64,000 bases of DNA. It comes from Pseudomonas mandelii (GTDB lineage: Bacteria > Pseudomonadota > Gammaproteobacteria > Pseudomonadales > Pseudomonadaceae). Positions 49,045 to 56,816 of this stretch are shown here, piece after piece. Positions within the stretch are counted from its first letter, which is position 1. Each line of letters opens with the position of its first letter. The DNA lies in contig NZ_LT629796.1 of the NCBI RefSeq assembly GCF_900106065.1, forward strand, positions 3,069,501 to 3,133,500, in the 5' to 3' direction. The translations under genes and the position numbers were made by a program. The notes under the pieces were generated by a model. It did no database searches and had not been told where the DNA came from. It worked only from the letters and a program-made list of their open reading frames with translations.

Positions 49045-49866
49045 GACACACTGAACCTGGACGAACGCTTGATTGAGGCTGCGATTACACCTCGCACCAA
49101 GGCAATCGTTCCGGTTCACTACGCTGGCGTCGCATGCGAAATGGACACGATTATGGAGATCGCCCGCCGGTACGGTCTCCGCGTGGTTGAGGATGCTGCG
49201 CAGGGGGTCATGGCCTCCTATAAAGGAAGAGCCTTGGGCAGTATTGGTGATCTGGGTGCATATAGCTTCCATGAAACCAAGAACGTGATATCCGGCGAAG
49301 GGGGTGCGCTATTGGTTAACGACCCGACACTGTCATTACGCGCCGAGGTTATTCGGGAGAAAGGTACGGACCGCAGCCGTTTCTTCAGAGGTGAAGTGGA
49401 CAAGTACACTTGGCAGGAAGTCGGTTCTTCCTACCTGCCAGGTGAATTGACCGCCGCTTTTCTTTGGGCCCAGCTGGAAGAGGCACAGTCGATTACACAA
49501 AATCGCCTGGACAGCTGGAACCACTATCACCAAGCGCTCGAAGGGCTTGAATCGACAGGCGCAGTACGCCGCCCGATCATTCCGGCAGATTGCACACACA
49601 ATGCACACATGTACTATGTCTTGCTTGCTCCCGGCATCGATCGCCAACGCACGCTAGAGAAACTTAAACACGACAATATCCACCCTGTGTTCCATTACGT
49701 ACCGCTGCATTCCTCTCCGGCAGGACTGCGCTATGGCCGACAACATGGCGCGATGACAAATACAGACACCCTGTCGGAGTGCTTGATTCGCTTGCCACTG
49801 TGGGTGGGGCTGACAACGGAACAACAGGCAGGTATCGTCGACTCGCTACAGCGCGCCGTATCCTGA
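49045..49866 (+). pseudogene. wecE: WecE-type aminotransferase, 3' part (split by IS66)
   Basis: Continues the reading after the insertion: TLNLDERLIEAAITPRTKAI, VPVHYAGVACEMDTIM, VEDAAQGVMASYKGRALG, then SFHETKNVISGEGGAL with the PLP-binding Lys, and REKGTDRSRFFRGEVDKYTW. About 270 residues, through to a normal C-terminal IPLHSSPAG-like region (VPLHSSPAGLRYG). It has no start codon of its own in context except within the IS end. WecE-type enzymes make dTDP-4-amino-4,6-dideoxy sugars. Confidence 0.88.
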
Positions 49867-50248
49867 AGAGGACACGCAGCGTGCAATTGCTGATCTGCAC
49901 ACTGCGTAGCTGCACCCATGACATTGGACGCACGGTATATCCTGACCAGTAGATAAATGAACTAACCGCTCAGCACACTAGTGGCCCGACCTCTACTTTT
50001 GGCGAGTACTAAAAATGGGGGTTTACCGGGCGAACTGGCGTAACGAAGTGATTTTATAGGCTCGCTTCAGGTAGTCAGAGCGCATTTCAGCACATCTGAG
50101 GCCTTACCCGGAGTTTCCAGAGAGCTTTCAGGTTCGATGGATACAATGCAGGTTCAATGCTGGGATTGGGCTACCATTGGCGCCGATTAATAAGCCTTTA
50201 CTGACGAAGATAGAATAATCGTTTTTTAAATCGACTGGGTGTTGAAGA
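49867..50248. other. 382-bp intergenic region before GT-C-like gene
   Basis: No gene, repeat or terminator was recognised. The last 60 bp before 50249 are AT-rich (TAGAATAATCGTTTTTTAAATC) and probably hold a promoter. Confidence 0.45.
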
Positions 50249-51892
50249 ATGAGAGCTGTTTTAACAAATAAAATTCCAATAATTGTTCTGGTATTGTTTT
50301 TTGCTGTATTACTGAGCGGGGTATTTCTTCCGGTTTACTCCGATGAAGTCATGACAAAATTCAGGGTTGCGCGGCTATTTCTGGAGGACGGAAATGCGGT
50401 TACCCTTTATCCACAATGCACAACAACTGCCGGGCGGACAGTTTCATGGGTATTTTATCCGGCCGGCATATTACTGTCGGCGATCTATGCCCACTTGGGT
50501 CCTCTTGGCTTGAGAGTGAGCGGGATTTCTTTATCGCTGATCTGGTTTGCCTTACTCGCTTATTGGTGCTTGACGCAGGCACGTGATACTGGAGGGGCTC
50601 TTCAGCGCTTCGCTGGATTGGTGGCGGTGGCTTCTTTGGGTATCCTACCCTATCTGTGGGCCTTGTCGCGTCCTGAACAACTTCTGATGCTGCCGATCCT
50701 TGTGCTTTGCTTGTTGGCACTGTTCTTCAAGGAGCAGAAGTCTGCGCACGCGCAGGTGGCAATGACTGTTGGGCTTGCATTGTTGCTGACATTATTTTTC
50801 TATGCTCACCCGAAGAGCATGTTCTATGCGCCATTCGCGCTAGCGGCCGTGTGGTTCGCGACGGCAACGTACCACAAAGCGATTCGCTATGGCTTGTGGC
50901 TGTTCGTCGTGGTTCTGTGCATTCAGAACTTTCACTATTTCAGCGCTCTGGCGGGCTGCCAGGATGCGCCGAACATTCAAAAAATGCTGGCGTTCAACAC
51001 ATTGTTACCGGGTATGCTGTTCTCTGCACCAGCTGAGTTTGTCAGCGCAGCTTTCAATAATTTAATGAGCTTCCCTGACCGGTTGTTGATACATCTGACC
51101 TTTAATGAAACTTTTCAATCGGGCTGGCTGCCTCCTATGGTCGGTAGCTTTGAAGCGTTGCCGTACCTCAATCTTGCCATTTATTACTCTCTGTACGCGT
51201 TTATTATCGGAGTCCACGTTGTAAGTATCGCGGTATTTCTGTTGCAACTGGTTCGCCGCCAAGTGTCTGCGTCTGTCGTGCTGGCGCTGTTATTGGTCGG
51301 CGCAGATTTAATCAATGCGTTTTTTTACAACATACAGAATTTTTATGCAGCTAATCAATTCATGCCTGTATCGATCATCATCGCAGTCCTGTTGATGCAC
51401 TCCCGGCGCGCAGTGAAGCTGAGCAACACACCCACACTAATAGCCTATTCACTGTTATTGCTGCTTTCCATGGCGTCGATGGTGACACTGTTAACCCTCG
51501 TGACCCCTGCCATCACACGTAACTCCTCCTTCGCGCAATCGAGTTTGCCCGGGCAGCCGCTTTCGATTCCGGTGCTGGGATCTCAGCTTCACTTGGATTC
51601 AATCAGTAAGCTGGGGGTGTCATGTGGTATTCCTGCGGAGTCGGCAGAAAATGTCGTAGTGGACCACATGACATATTTTGCCTTTTTGCGCGACAAGCAA
51701 CCGATCCACGTGCTCTACGTGTCTGAAATCGGCTACGGTGGCGACTTGAGCAACGGAAGGCTGCTGCCATTTCTCAAAGGACTGAATAGCCCAGGCCTGG
51801 TCACGCGTTGCGAATGGGTGCCGTCTGAATTCCGGCAGGCGCAGGAGAAGGACGATATGGGTTACTGTTGTGTCAATTTCGGCAAGCTCTGA
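50249..51892 (+). CDS. Polytopic GT-C-like glycosyltransferase/membrane protein
   Basis: A 547-aa protein with roughly 10-12 transmembrane helices and a short soluble C-terminal domain (about residues 430-547). An acidic pair (SDEVMTKFRVARLF) sits in the first periplasmic loop, where GT-C enzymes such as ArnT and PMTs have their catalytic acidic residue. This fits transfer of a polyprenyl-phosphate-linked sugar to an acceptor outside the inner membrane, the natural partner of the GT2 at 41321 (inference). Acceptor unknown. Confidence 0.68.
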   Translation: MRAVLTNKIPIIVLVLFFAVLLSGVFLPVYSDEVMTKFRVARLFLEDGNAVTLYPQCTTTAGRTVSWVFYPAGILLSAIYAHLGPLGLRVSGISLSLIWFALLAYWCLTQARDTGGALQRFAGLVAVASLGILPYLWALSRPEQLLMLPILVLCLLALFFKEQKSAHAQVAMTVGLALLLTLFFYAHPKSMFYAPFALAAVWFATATYHKAIRYGLWLFVVVLCIQNFHYFSALAGCQDAPNIQKMLAFNTLLPGMLFSAPAEFVSAAFNNLMSFPDRLLIHLTFNETFQSGWLPPMVGSFEALPYLNLAIYYSLYAFIIGVHVVSIAVFLLQLVRRQVSASVVLALLLVGADLINAFFYNIQNFYAANQFMPVSIIIAVLLMHSRRAVKLSNTPTLIAYSLLLLLSMASMVTLLTLVTPAITRNSSFAQSSLPGQPLSIPVLGSQLHLDSISKLGVSCGIPAESAENVVVDHMTYFAFLRDKQPIHVLYVSEIGYGGDLSNGRLLPFLKGLNSPGLVTRCEWVPSEFRQAQEKDDMGYCCVNFGKL

Positions 51893-51988
51893 CTTGCGTA
51901 CCGGCTTTAGTGCTATCGGCACCCCGGAATCGGGGGGCCGAGAAGTTTCGATGCATGAGGCAATTGCGCGACCAACCGCCCCAACTTC

Positions 51989-52237
51989 GAACATGCCGTT
52001 CTTGGCTAGACTGCAAAAATGTGTGAACCCCAGAAAATCGAATGTTTCCGGTTTCTCCTCGCCACGTTTCTTACAATCTTCGCCTGCATATCTACCAAAG
52101 CGCAGTAACCGTGCTTTCTCTGGGTGTTGGGTCAGGTTGAATTGGGTAAGTCGAGCTTCCAACGCATGGTGAAAACTCCATGCGTCTTCATGCCTTTTCA
52201 AATCCAAGCACATTGTCCTCAGCGCACCGCACGTCAA
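51989..52237 (-). pseudogene. Group II intron reverse transcriptase, middle fragment
   Basis: The frame reads DLKRHEDAWSFHHALEARL, LTQHPEKARLLRFGRYAG, then KPETFDFLGFTHFCS, characteristic of LtrA-type intron RTs just after the YADD active site. The catalytic YADD itself and the rest of the palm are absent, and the maturase end is lost near 51989. Confidence 0.75.
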
Positions 52238-52313
52238 TCATTTCACCTCTTGCTTTATGTCCACTCTATTGCCTCTATTGTTATTACTCGTGGTGGCAGA
52301 GTGTAGAAAAGGG

Positions 52314-52460
52314 GTAAGCGCCCCATAAACCACACATGGCAAAAAACGATGTGTGTATTTAGCGCGAGATAGGCGGGGAGCCGTTCCATGGCAGCAAGGC
52401 TTCGAAGTCTTCAATCGCAGCTACCAGCGGAAAGCGCTCCAGTACGTAGCGTAGTCACGT
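52314..52460 (-). mobile_element. Remnant of a second IS66-family element (right end with TnpC tail)
   Basis: GTAAGCGCCCCATAAACCAC at 52314 is an IS66-type terminal repeat related to that of the intact copy. Reading inward on the minus strand, the frame ending at 52360 encodes LRYVLERFPLVAAIEDFEAL then LPWNGSPPISR, the C terminus of TnpC. A TGA interrupts the frame just before LRYVLERF. The remainder of the element is missing. Confidence 0.75.
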
Positions 52461-52485
52461 ATTTCCATACCCGCTTCAACGGTTA

Positions 52486-52615
52486 AGAACAGTAACCCCG
52501 CTTGATCGATAGACACATCACGCCTCGAAGTTTGGCTTCGGGCGTCTCCCACGTTTCGCCATCGACCCCCGGCGTCCTGCGACCCCGGTTCTCCGTGACT
52601 CGCCGCACAACTAGG
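52486..52615 (-). pseudogene. Group II intron reverse transcriptase, N-terminal fragment
   Basis: The minus strand encodes VRRVTENRGRRTPGVDGE then TWETPEAKLRGVMCLS, the conserved N-terminal segment of group II intron RTs. Together with the 51989-52237 fragment it derives from one RT gene interrupted by the IS66 remnant. Confidence 0.7.
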
Positions 52616-52820
52616 GTTATAGAGCATCTCGATATAATCGAAAATATCGTTCCGGGCTTCTTCTTCGCGCGGTCCATAGATTTTTTTTCGGATTCGCTCC
52701 CGCTTCAATGCTGGAAAAAGCTCTCTGCAGCGGCGTTGACGTGGCTGATCCCACGACGGCTGATACTGCTGACCACGTTGTTAGCCTTCAGGAAGCTTTG
52801 CCAGTCGAGCTACTGAACGG
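52616..52820 (-). pseudogene. IS3-family OrfB transposase, C-terminal remnant
   Basis: The minus strand reads SFLKANNVVSSISRRGISHV, NAAAESFFQ, then after a frameshift KRERIRKKIYGPREEEARND and IFDYIEMLYN, the end of the IS3 OrfB DDE domain. It joins the RT fragment at about 52615, suggesting intron insertion into the IS. Confidence 0.7.
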
Positions 52821-52963
52821 ACTTCCTTGGCATGAGTGAATCAACACAGATCTCTTGTGCCATCGAAATCGAGTCGATGGAGCAGCGGCGTACCCAACGC
52901 TTAGGTGTGGGTCAAAGATGTCGTTTCATATTCAGCCCGCATTCTGCGTGGCTTTCAGGCATT

Positions 52964-52989
52964 AAAAAGCCGGCTTGTGGCCGGCTTCT
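52964..52989 (-). terminator. Rho-independent terminator (minus strand)
   Basis: The stem AAGCCGGC/GCCGGCTT with a 5-nt loop is followed on the minus strand by T5. It may end transcription coming from the S24 regulator gene or from a short transcript starting after it. Confidence 0.7.
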
Positions 52990-53005
52990 CGGGGACTGGC
53001 TTGGT

Positions 53006-53086
53006 TCATTTTTGGTAAACCTCACCAGCCTTCAAAACGTACACCCGGATCTTGCGTCCGGCTGTGGGACTCGGCGAGAAAGTCAT
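53006..53086 (-). CDS. Possible 26-aa small ORF upstream of the terminator
   Basis: The ATG at 53086 opens a frame encoding a basic 26-residue peptide beginning MTFSPSPTAGRKIRVYV and ending EVYQK, stopping 17 bp before the terminator. The ribosome site (AAGGC) is weak and close. It could equally be part of a non-coding 3' UTR or small RNA. Confidence 0.25.
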   Translation of the reverse strand: MTFSPSPTAGRKIRVYVLKAGEVYQK

Positions 53087-53250
53087 CTGCCTTGTCGGTG
53101 CGATCAGAGCCGCGGGGCGGGGTGATGCGCAAATGTGGGGCGCAGCATACTGATTTTTTCGGGGAATTCCCAGTGCGGTGTGCGTCTTAGAGCTATCGGA
53201 GCTCGGGATTAAGTGACCCGGCCGGAATTTTAGCGTGAATGTTCCGCCCT

Positions 53251-53309
53251 CACCGCGAGCAGGCTCGCTCCCACATGGATTGCGCAGTGCCTGTGGGAGC
53301 GCTCGCGAT
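53251..53309. repeat. REP inverted pair, family B (right copy shortened)
   Basis: The left copy CGCGAGCAGGCTCGCTCCCA is intact; the right copy TGTGGGAGCGCTCGCGAT has lost part of the central GAGCCTG. Confidence 0.75.
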
Positions 53310-53324
53310 GAATACGGCGCGGTG

Positions 53325-54071
53325 CTACAAAAACGGCACCGCCGGCCGCCGTTTGTTCAGGGTCGACCACCAGAACACCCAGCCCAGCACCCTGATGTTC
53401 TGCTTATCAATCTGCTCGGCATTGAAGATTTCATCCGGGTGTTCAGCTTTGTTGTAGCTGCGCAGCCGCAGGGCGTTGCCGGGCATCCGGTGCAGGTATT
53501 TGATTCGCAGCATCCCGTCGTGCTCGATGGCATAGATTTCCCCGTCAATCACTTTGGTCAGTCCGCGGTCGATGGCCAGGGTGGAGCCGTCCTCAATGCG
53601 CTCGCCCATGCCGTTGCCGATCATGTGGACGCAGAAGACATCCGTGTATTTGATTTCCAGGGAGTCGAGGTGGCTTTTGGGCAGGCGGATGAATTGGCCG
53701 GGGTCTTCGGCGACGTGGGTTTTACAGGACCCCGGGGCGATGGGGATTTCCTTGAAGAGGGGCAGTTTGACGTCGGTGGGCTCGACCACCGTGTAGATGC
53801 CGCGAATGGCCTGGGCGTCGAAGGTGTTGCCGGCCTCGTCGAGAAGGCGCAGGTGTTTGGAGTCTTGTGGGCCTTCACCTGTTTTGAGCCAGTCACTGTT
53901 TACCGAGAGTAATCTGGAGACCTCTTCCATGCGGTAGGCGGGCACACCGCGGGTGTACCAGTTATGGATATTTTGCGGCTCCGTGTCGAAGAAAGCGGCA
54001 AATCCTGTCGTCGTTATTTTCGCTTTTTCGAGGAGCGCTTTAAACCGTGGGCCGCTAGTGTTCTTTTTCAT
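53325..54071 (-). CDS. XRE/S24-type repressor lacking the catalytic serine
   Basis: A 248-aa regulator from the ATG at 54071 (GTG 54077 is also in frame). The N-terminal helix-turn-helix includes TTGFAAFFDTEPQNIHNWYT (residues 21-40). The C-terminal half is a LexA/S24 peptidase fold, but where the nucleophile is expected (G-D/N-S-M) it reads IGNGM, Gly154; the general-base Lys191 (LRIKYL) and an Ala80-Gly81 hinge remain. It may thus be unable to self-cleave and be a non-inducible repressor. Palindromic sites upstream are candidate operators. No phage genes are adjacent. Confidence 0.82.
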   Translation of the reverse strand: MKKNTSGPRFKALLEKAKITTTGFAAFFDTEPQNIHNWYTRGVPAYRMEEVSRLLSVNSDWLKTGEGPQDSKHLRLLDEAGNTFDAQAIRGIYTVVEPTDVKLPLFKEIPIAPGSCKTHVAEDPGQFIRLPKSHLDSLEIKYTDVFCVHMIGNGMGERIEDGSTLAIDRGLTKVIDGEIYAIEHDGMLRIKYLHRMPGNALRLRSYNKAEHPDEIFNAEQIDKQNIRVLGWVFWWSTLNKRRPAVPFL

Positions 54072-54121
54072 AAACACGAGTCTACGGCTGCTGCGCCGGG
54101 CTTTGAATAAACGAGCCGTTC

Positions 54122-54139
54122 AAATTTCGAGGGAAATTT
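54122..54139. promoter_or_regulatory. Palindrome AAATTTC-N4-GAAATTT upstream of the S24 regulator
   Basis: A perfect 7-bp inverted repeat with a 4-nt spacer, about 50-70 bp upstream of the regulator start. Candidate operator; the binding protein is not known. Confidence 0.35.
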
Positions 54140-54182
54140 ACGACCGGATGTAAGACGTATTTGGAACAAATTAAACAAGAAA

Positions 54183-54215
54183 AAACGTAGCGTTCTGAAA
54201 TTAAACGCTGCGTTT
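54183..54215. promoter_or_regulatory. Paired palindromic sites AAACGYWGCGTTT, 20 bp apart
   Basis: AAACGTAGCGTT (54183) and AAACGCTGCGTTT (54203) are each near-symmetrical and their centres are 20 bp apart, two helical turns, typical of cooperative dimer binding. Located 110-145 bp upstream of the S24 regulator. Confidence 0.4.
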
Positions 54216-54239
54216 AAAAGGCCCTTGATAGACGCCCAC

Positions 54240-54272
54240 AAAAAACCCCGGATCAACCGGGGTTTTTTTTAA
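54240..54272. terminator. Bidirectional terminator after ppa
   Basis: The stem AACCCCGG-type (ACCCCGG/CCGGGGT) is flanked by an A-run and a T9 run; on the minus strand it terminates ppa 30-60 bp after its stop. Confidence 0.85.
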
Positions 54273-54301
54273 GTCGTCACAGGCGCGAGGCTAGTGGCGT
54301 C

Positions 54302-54829
54302 TCAGCCTTTGTAGGCTGCAACCGACTTGGTGATGGCGTCGCGAGCGGCATCTGCACCGGCCCAGCCTTCGATTTTCACCCATTTGCCTTTTTCGAGATC
54401 TTTGTAGTTCGCGAAGAAGTGCTCGATCTGCTGAATCAGCAGGGGTGGCAGGTCGGTGTATTCCTTGACGTCGACGTACAGCTGGGACAGCTTGTCGTGT
54501 GGGACTGCGATGACTTTGGCATCGCCGCCGCCGTCGTCGGTCATGTTCAGGATGCCGACCGGACGAGCGCGGATCACCGAGCCTGGCGCTACCGGGTAAG
54601 GGGTAACGACCAGCACGTCGAGGGGGTCACCGTCGTCGGCCAGGGTGTTCGGGATGTAACCGTAGTTGGCCGGGTAGAACATCGGGGTGGCCATGAAACG
54701 GTCAACGAACAGGCAATCGCTGTCTTTGTCGATTTCGTACTTGATCGGCGCGTGGTTGGCCGGGATCTCGATCGCGACGTAGATGTCGTTCGGCAGGTCT
54801 TTGCCAGCCGGAATCTTGCTGTAGCTCAT
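54302..54829 (-). CDS. ppa: Inorganic pyrophosphatase
   Basis: A 175-aa family I soluble enzyme hydrolysing pyrophosphate to two phosphates with Mg2+. Motifs: [38 protein letters not shown] (with DGDPLD) and [13 protein letters not shown]. Single gene with its own terminator. Confidence 0.96.
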   Translation of the reverse strand: MSYSKIPAGKDLPNDIYVAIEIPANHAPIKYEIDKDSDCLFVDRFMATPMFYPANYGYIPNTLADDGDPLDVLVVTPYPVAPGSVIRARPVGILNMTDDGGGDAKVIAVPHDKLSQLYVDVKEYTDLPPLLIQQIEHFFANYKDLEKGKWVKIEGWAGADAARDAITKSVAAYKG

Positions 54830-54944
54830 TGGGCGGTGCCCCCGTTAGTTGACCAAAAACACTTGGCCGGATTGACCAAAAAGTGGCGGCGATTATAGGC
54901 ATATTCCGCCACCGTTGCTATGTGCCAGAGGTCGTGTAGACCCG

Positions 54945-55104
54945 AGTGCCCAGCCTCACCGATACTGTTGCTTTTTGACGGCGTCCGTTGCGGTCATGCT
55001 GCGTTGCCGCTCCTCGCCATAGCCAGCTATGACTCGTCGCGGCGCCTTGCCTGACCACAACGACCACTCGTCAAAAGAGCAACGTATCGGTGAGGCTGGG
55101 CACT
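54945..55104. repeat. 160-bp imperfect palindrome between ppa and mtfA
   Basis: The outer arms AGTGCCCAGCCTCACCGATAC and its reverse complement match perfectly over 21 bp; the similarity continues inward (GTTGCT/TTTTGACG, then GGTCA-GC, CG-CG-CG, CATAGC) to a centre near 55023. The right arm includes the mtfA stop codon. It could form a very long hairpin. No ORF. Confidence 0.75.
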
Positions 55105-55915
55105 AGTCGTGTGCTTGATAGACCGGGTTCTCGGCCAGAAGTTGCCGCAGCCGGGCCAGCGGGTCCTGGCGGTAAAACAGCTTCAGTTGCTCATAGACCT
55201 GAGGATACGCCTCGTGCAGCAAATCCGGGGCGCTGAAGAAGTATTCGCTGGTGACGGCGAAGAATTCGGCGGGGTTTTCCGCCGCATAGGGATCGATGGC
55301 CGTTTCGGCGTCCGGATTGCGGTCAAGGTGCCGATTGAGGTCGTCGTAGGCGTGTTGCATGACCTTGGCCCACTCGCTGACCCGCATGTCGGGGTGCAGC
55401 GGCGGCAAGCCGTTGGCGTCGCCGTTGAGCATGTCGAGTTTGTGCGCGAGCTCGTGGATCACCAGGTTGTAGCCTTCCCAGCCGCCGCTGGCCATCACAC
55501 CGGGCCAGGCAAGGATGATCGGGCCTTGCTGCCAGGCTTCGCCGCTGTGTTCGCCGTCCCACTCGTGTTCGACACCGCTGGCATCGCGATGCCGTTGGGG
55601 GCTGAGGAAGTCGTCGGGGTAGAGGACGATTTCGTGGAAACCCTGATACCAGTTCAGATCGCCCAAGTGCAGCAGTGGCAGTTGCGCTTGAGCGGCGAGC
55701 AACAGGCGTTGTTCCTGATGGAGTTCGACGCCGGGCAGGGCGGTCAGGTGTTTATCTTCCAGGAACAGCACGCAGGCTTCACGCAGCCATTGGTCTTCGG
55801 CGGCGCTGATGCCGTCAAGAAAACTCAAGTGATGGCGCACCCGCTGCCACACGTCGTCGTCAATCGGGTGTCTGGCCAGGATGCGCCGGCGACGCCAGGC
55901 GCTCAGGGACCACAT
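55103..55915 (-). CDS. mtfA: MtfA-type zinc-dependent peptidase (M90)
   Basis: A 270-aa cytoplasmic protein of the MtfA/YeeI family, which in E. coli binds the repressor Mlc and has aminopeptidase activity. The zinc motif HELAHKLDMLNG is intact, with DPYAAENPAEFFAVTSEYFF carrying the third ligand region. Stop codon lies in the palindrome. Next to the DedA-family gene on the same strand, 6 bp apart, likely an operon. Confidence 0.9.
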   Translation of the reverse strand: MWSLSAWRRRRILARHPIDDDVWQRVRHHLSFLDGISAAEDQWLREACVLFLEDKHLTALPGVELHQEQRLLLAAQAQLPLLHLGDLNWYQGFHEIVLYPDDFLSPQRHRDASGVEHEWDGEHSGEAWQQGPIILAWPGVMASGGWEGYNLVIHELAHKLDMLNGDANGLPPLHPDMRVSEWAKVMQHAYDDLNRHLDRNPDAETAIDPYAAENPAEFFAVTSEYFFSAPDLLHEAYPQVYEQLKLFYRQDPLARLRQLLAENPVYQAHD

Positions 55916-55921
55916 CGCGAG

Positions 55922-56578
55922 TCAGCGCGATTGGGTTTTGGACGCGGCGTTGCCGAAACGGCTGCGGACCACGCCGATGATCATCGGTACCAGCGACAGC
56001 AGGATGATGGCCACCACCAGCAGCGAAAGGTTTTTCTTGATGAACGGCACGTTGCCGAAGAAGTAACCCAGGGTCACCAGACCGCCGACCCACAGAATGG
56101 TGCCGAGCACACTGAAGGCAAAGAAACGCGGGTAAGGCATTTTGGCGACGCCGGCGACGAACGGTGCAAAAGTGCGGATGATCGGCAGGAAGCGCGCCAA
56201 GGTCACGGTCTTGCCACCGTGCTTGTCATAGAAATCGTGGGTCTGTTGCAGGTAGTCGCGACGGAAGATTTTCGAGTTCGGGTTGCTGAACAGGCGTTCG
56301 CCCGCTGTTCGGCCGATGACATAGTTGGTGCTGTCACCGAGGATCGCTGCGAGCATCAGCAAACCGCCCAGCAACACCGGGTCCATGCCGCCGCCGGCCG
56401 CAACGGCGCCCGCGATGAACAGCAGCGAATCGCCCGGCAGGAAGGGCATCACCACCAGACCGGTTTCGCAGAAGATCACCAGAAACAGGATGGCGTAGAT
56501 CCATGGCCCGTAGTTGTTCACCAGCAAATCGAGATAAACATCGAGATGCAGGATAAGGTCGATCGGGTTGAAATCCAT
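55922..56578 (-). CDS. DedA-family inner membrane protein
   Basis: A 218-aa polytopic protein. DedA signatures: FCETGLVVMPFLPGDSLLFIAG, GDSTNYVIGRTAGE and FARFLPIIRTFAPFVAGVAKM with the conserved Arg. DedA proteins are proposed undecaprenyl-phosphate/lipid flippases needed for envelope integrity. Located 6 bp upstream of mtfA. Confidence 0.92.
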   Translation of the reverse strand: MDFNPIDLILHLDVYLDLLVNNYGPWIYAILFLVIFCETGLVVMPFLPGDSLLFIAGAVAAGGGMDPVLLGGLLMLAAILGDSTNYVIGRTAGERLFSNPNSKIFRRDYLQQTHDFYDKHGGKTVTLARFLPIIRTFAPFVAGVAKMPYPRFFAFSVLGTILWVGGLVTLGYFFGNVPFIKKNLSLLVVAIILLSLVPMIIGVVRSRFGNAASKTQSR

Positions 56579-56773
56579 GGAAGGGCACCTGTGGTGACGG
56601 CCGGACTCAGCAGGCCTGTGCGGATGACTTCGCGAAAGCCTACAGACGAGTGTAGTTTTTCTTACAAGCCGAAAAGGCCGGCATTATACGGGCTGAGTGA
56701 TGAAGCGCGCGTCGAGATTGTAGCGGGGGATGTCTATGGCGCGGCCGGAAGTCTGGTGACAATAAATAACCCT

Positions 56774-56809
56774 TTCTGTGATGAACGAGCGCGCTCCCTC
56801 ATCACAGAA
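56774..56809. terminator. Stem-loop after the GNAT gene
   Basis: TTCTGTGATGA and TCATCACAGAA form an 11-bp stem around a GC-rich loop, ending 8 bp from the GNAT stop. No long T-run, so termination efficiency is uncertain. Confidence 0.45.
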
Positions 56810-56816
56810 GTCAGGA

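Larger units (their letters stand above)
51893..53324. other. Mobile-element graveyard and 3' region of the repressor gene
   Basis: No intact gene. From left to right, mainly minus strand: RT middle fragment, IS66 right-end remnant with TnpC tail, RT N-terminal fragment, IS3 OrfB tail, then a terminator (52964-52989), a possible 26-codon ORF and a REP pair (53251-53309). Confidence 0.7.

Noticed and set aside
53325..54071. S24 regulator as part of a prophage or tailocin locus
   Set aside because: No phage structural, lysis or integrase genes were seen on either side.
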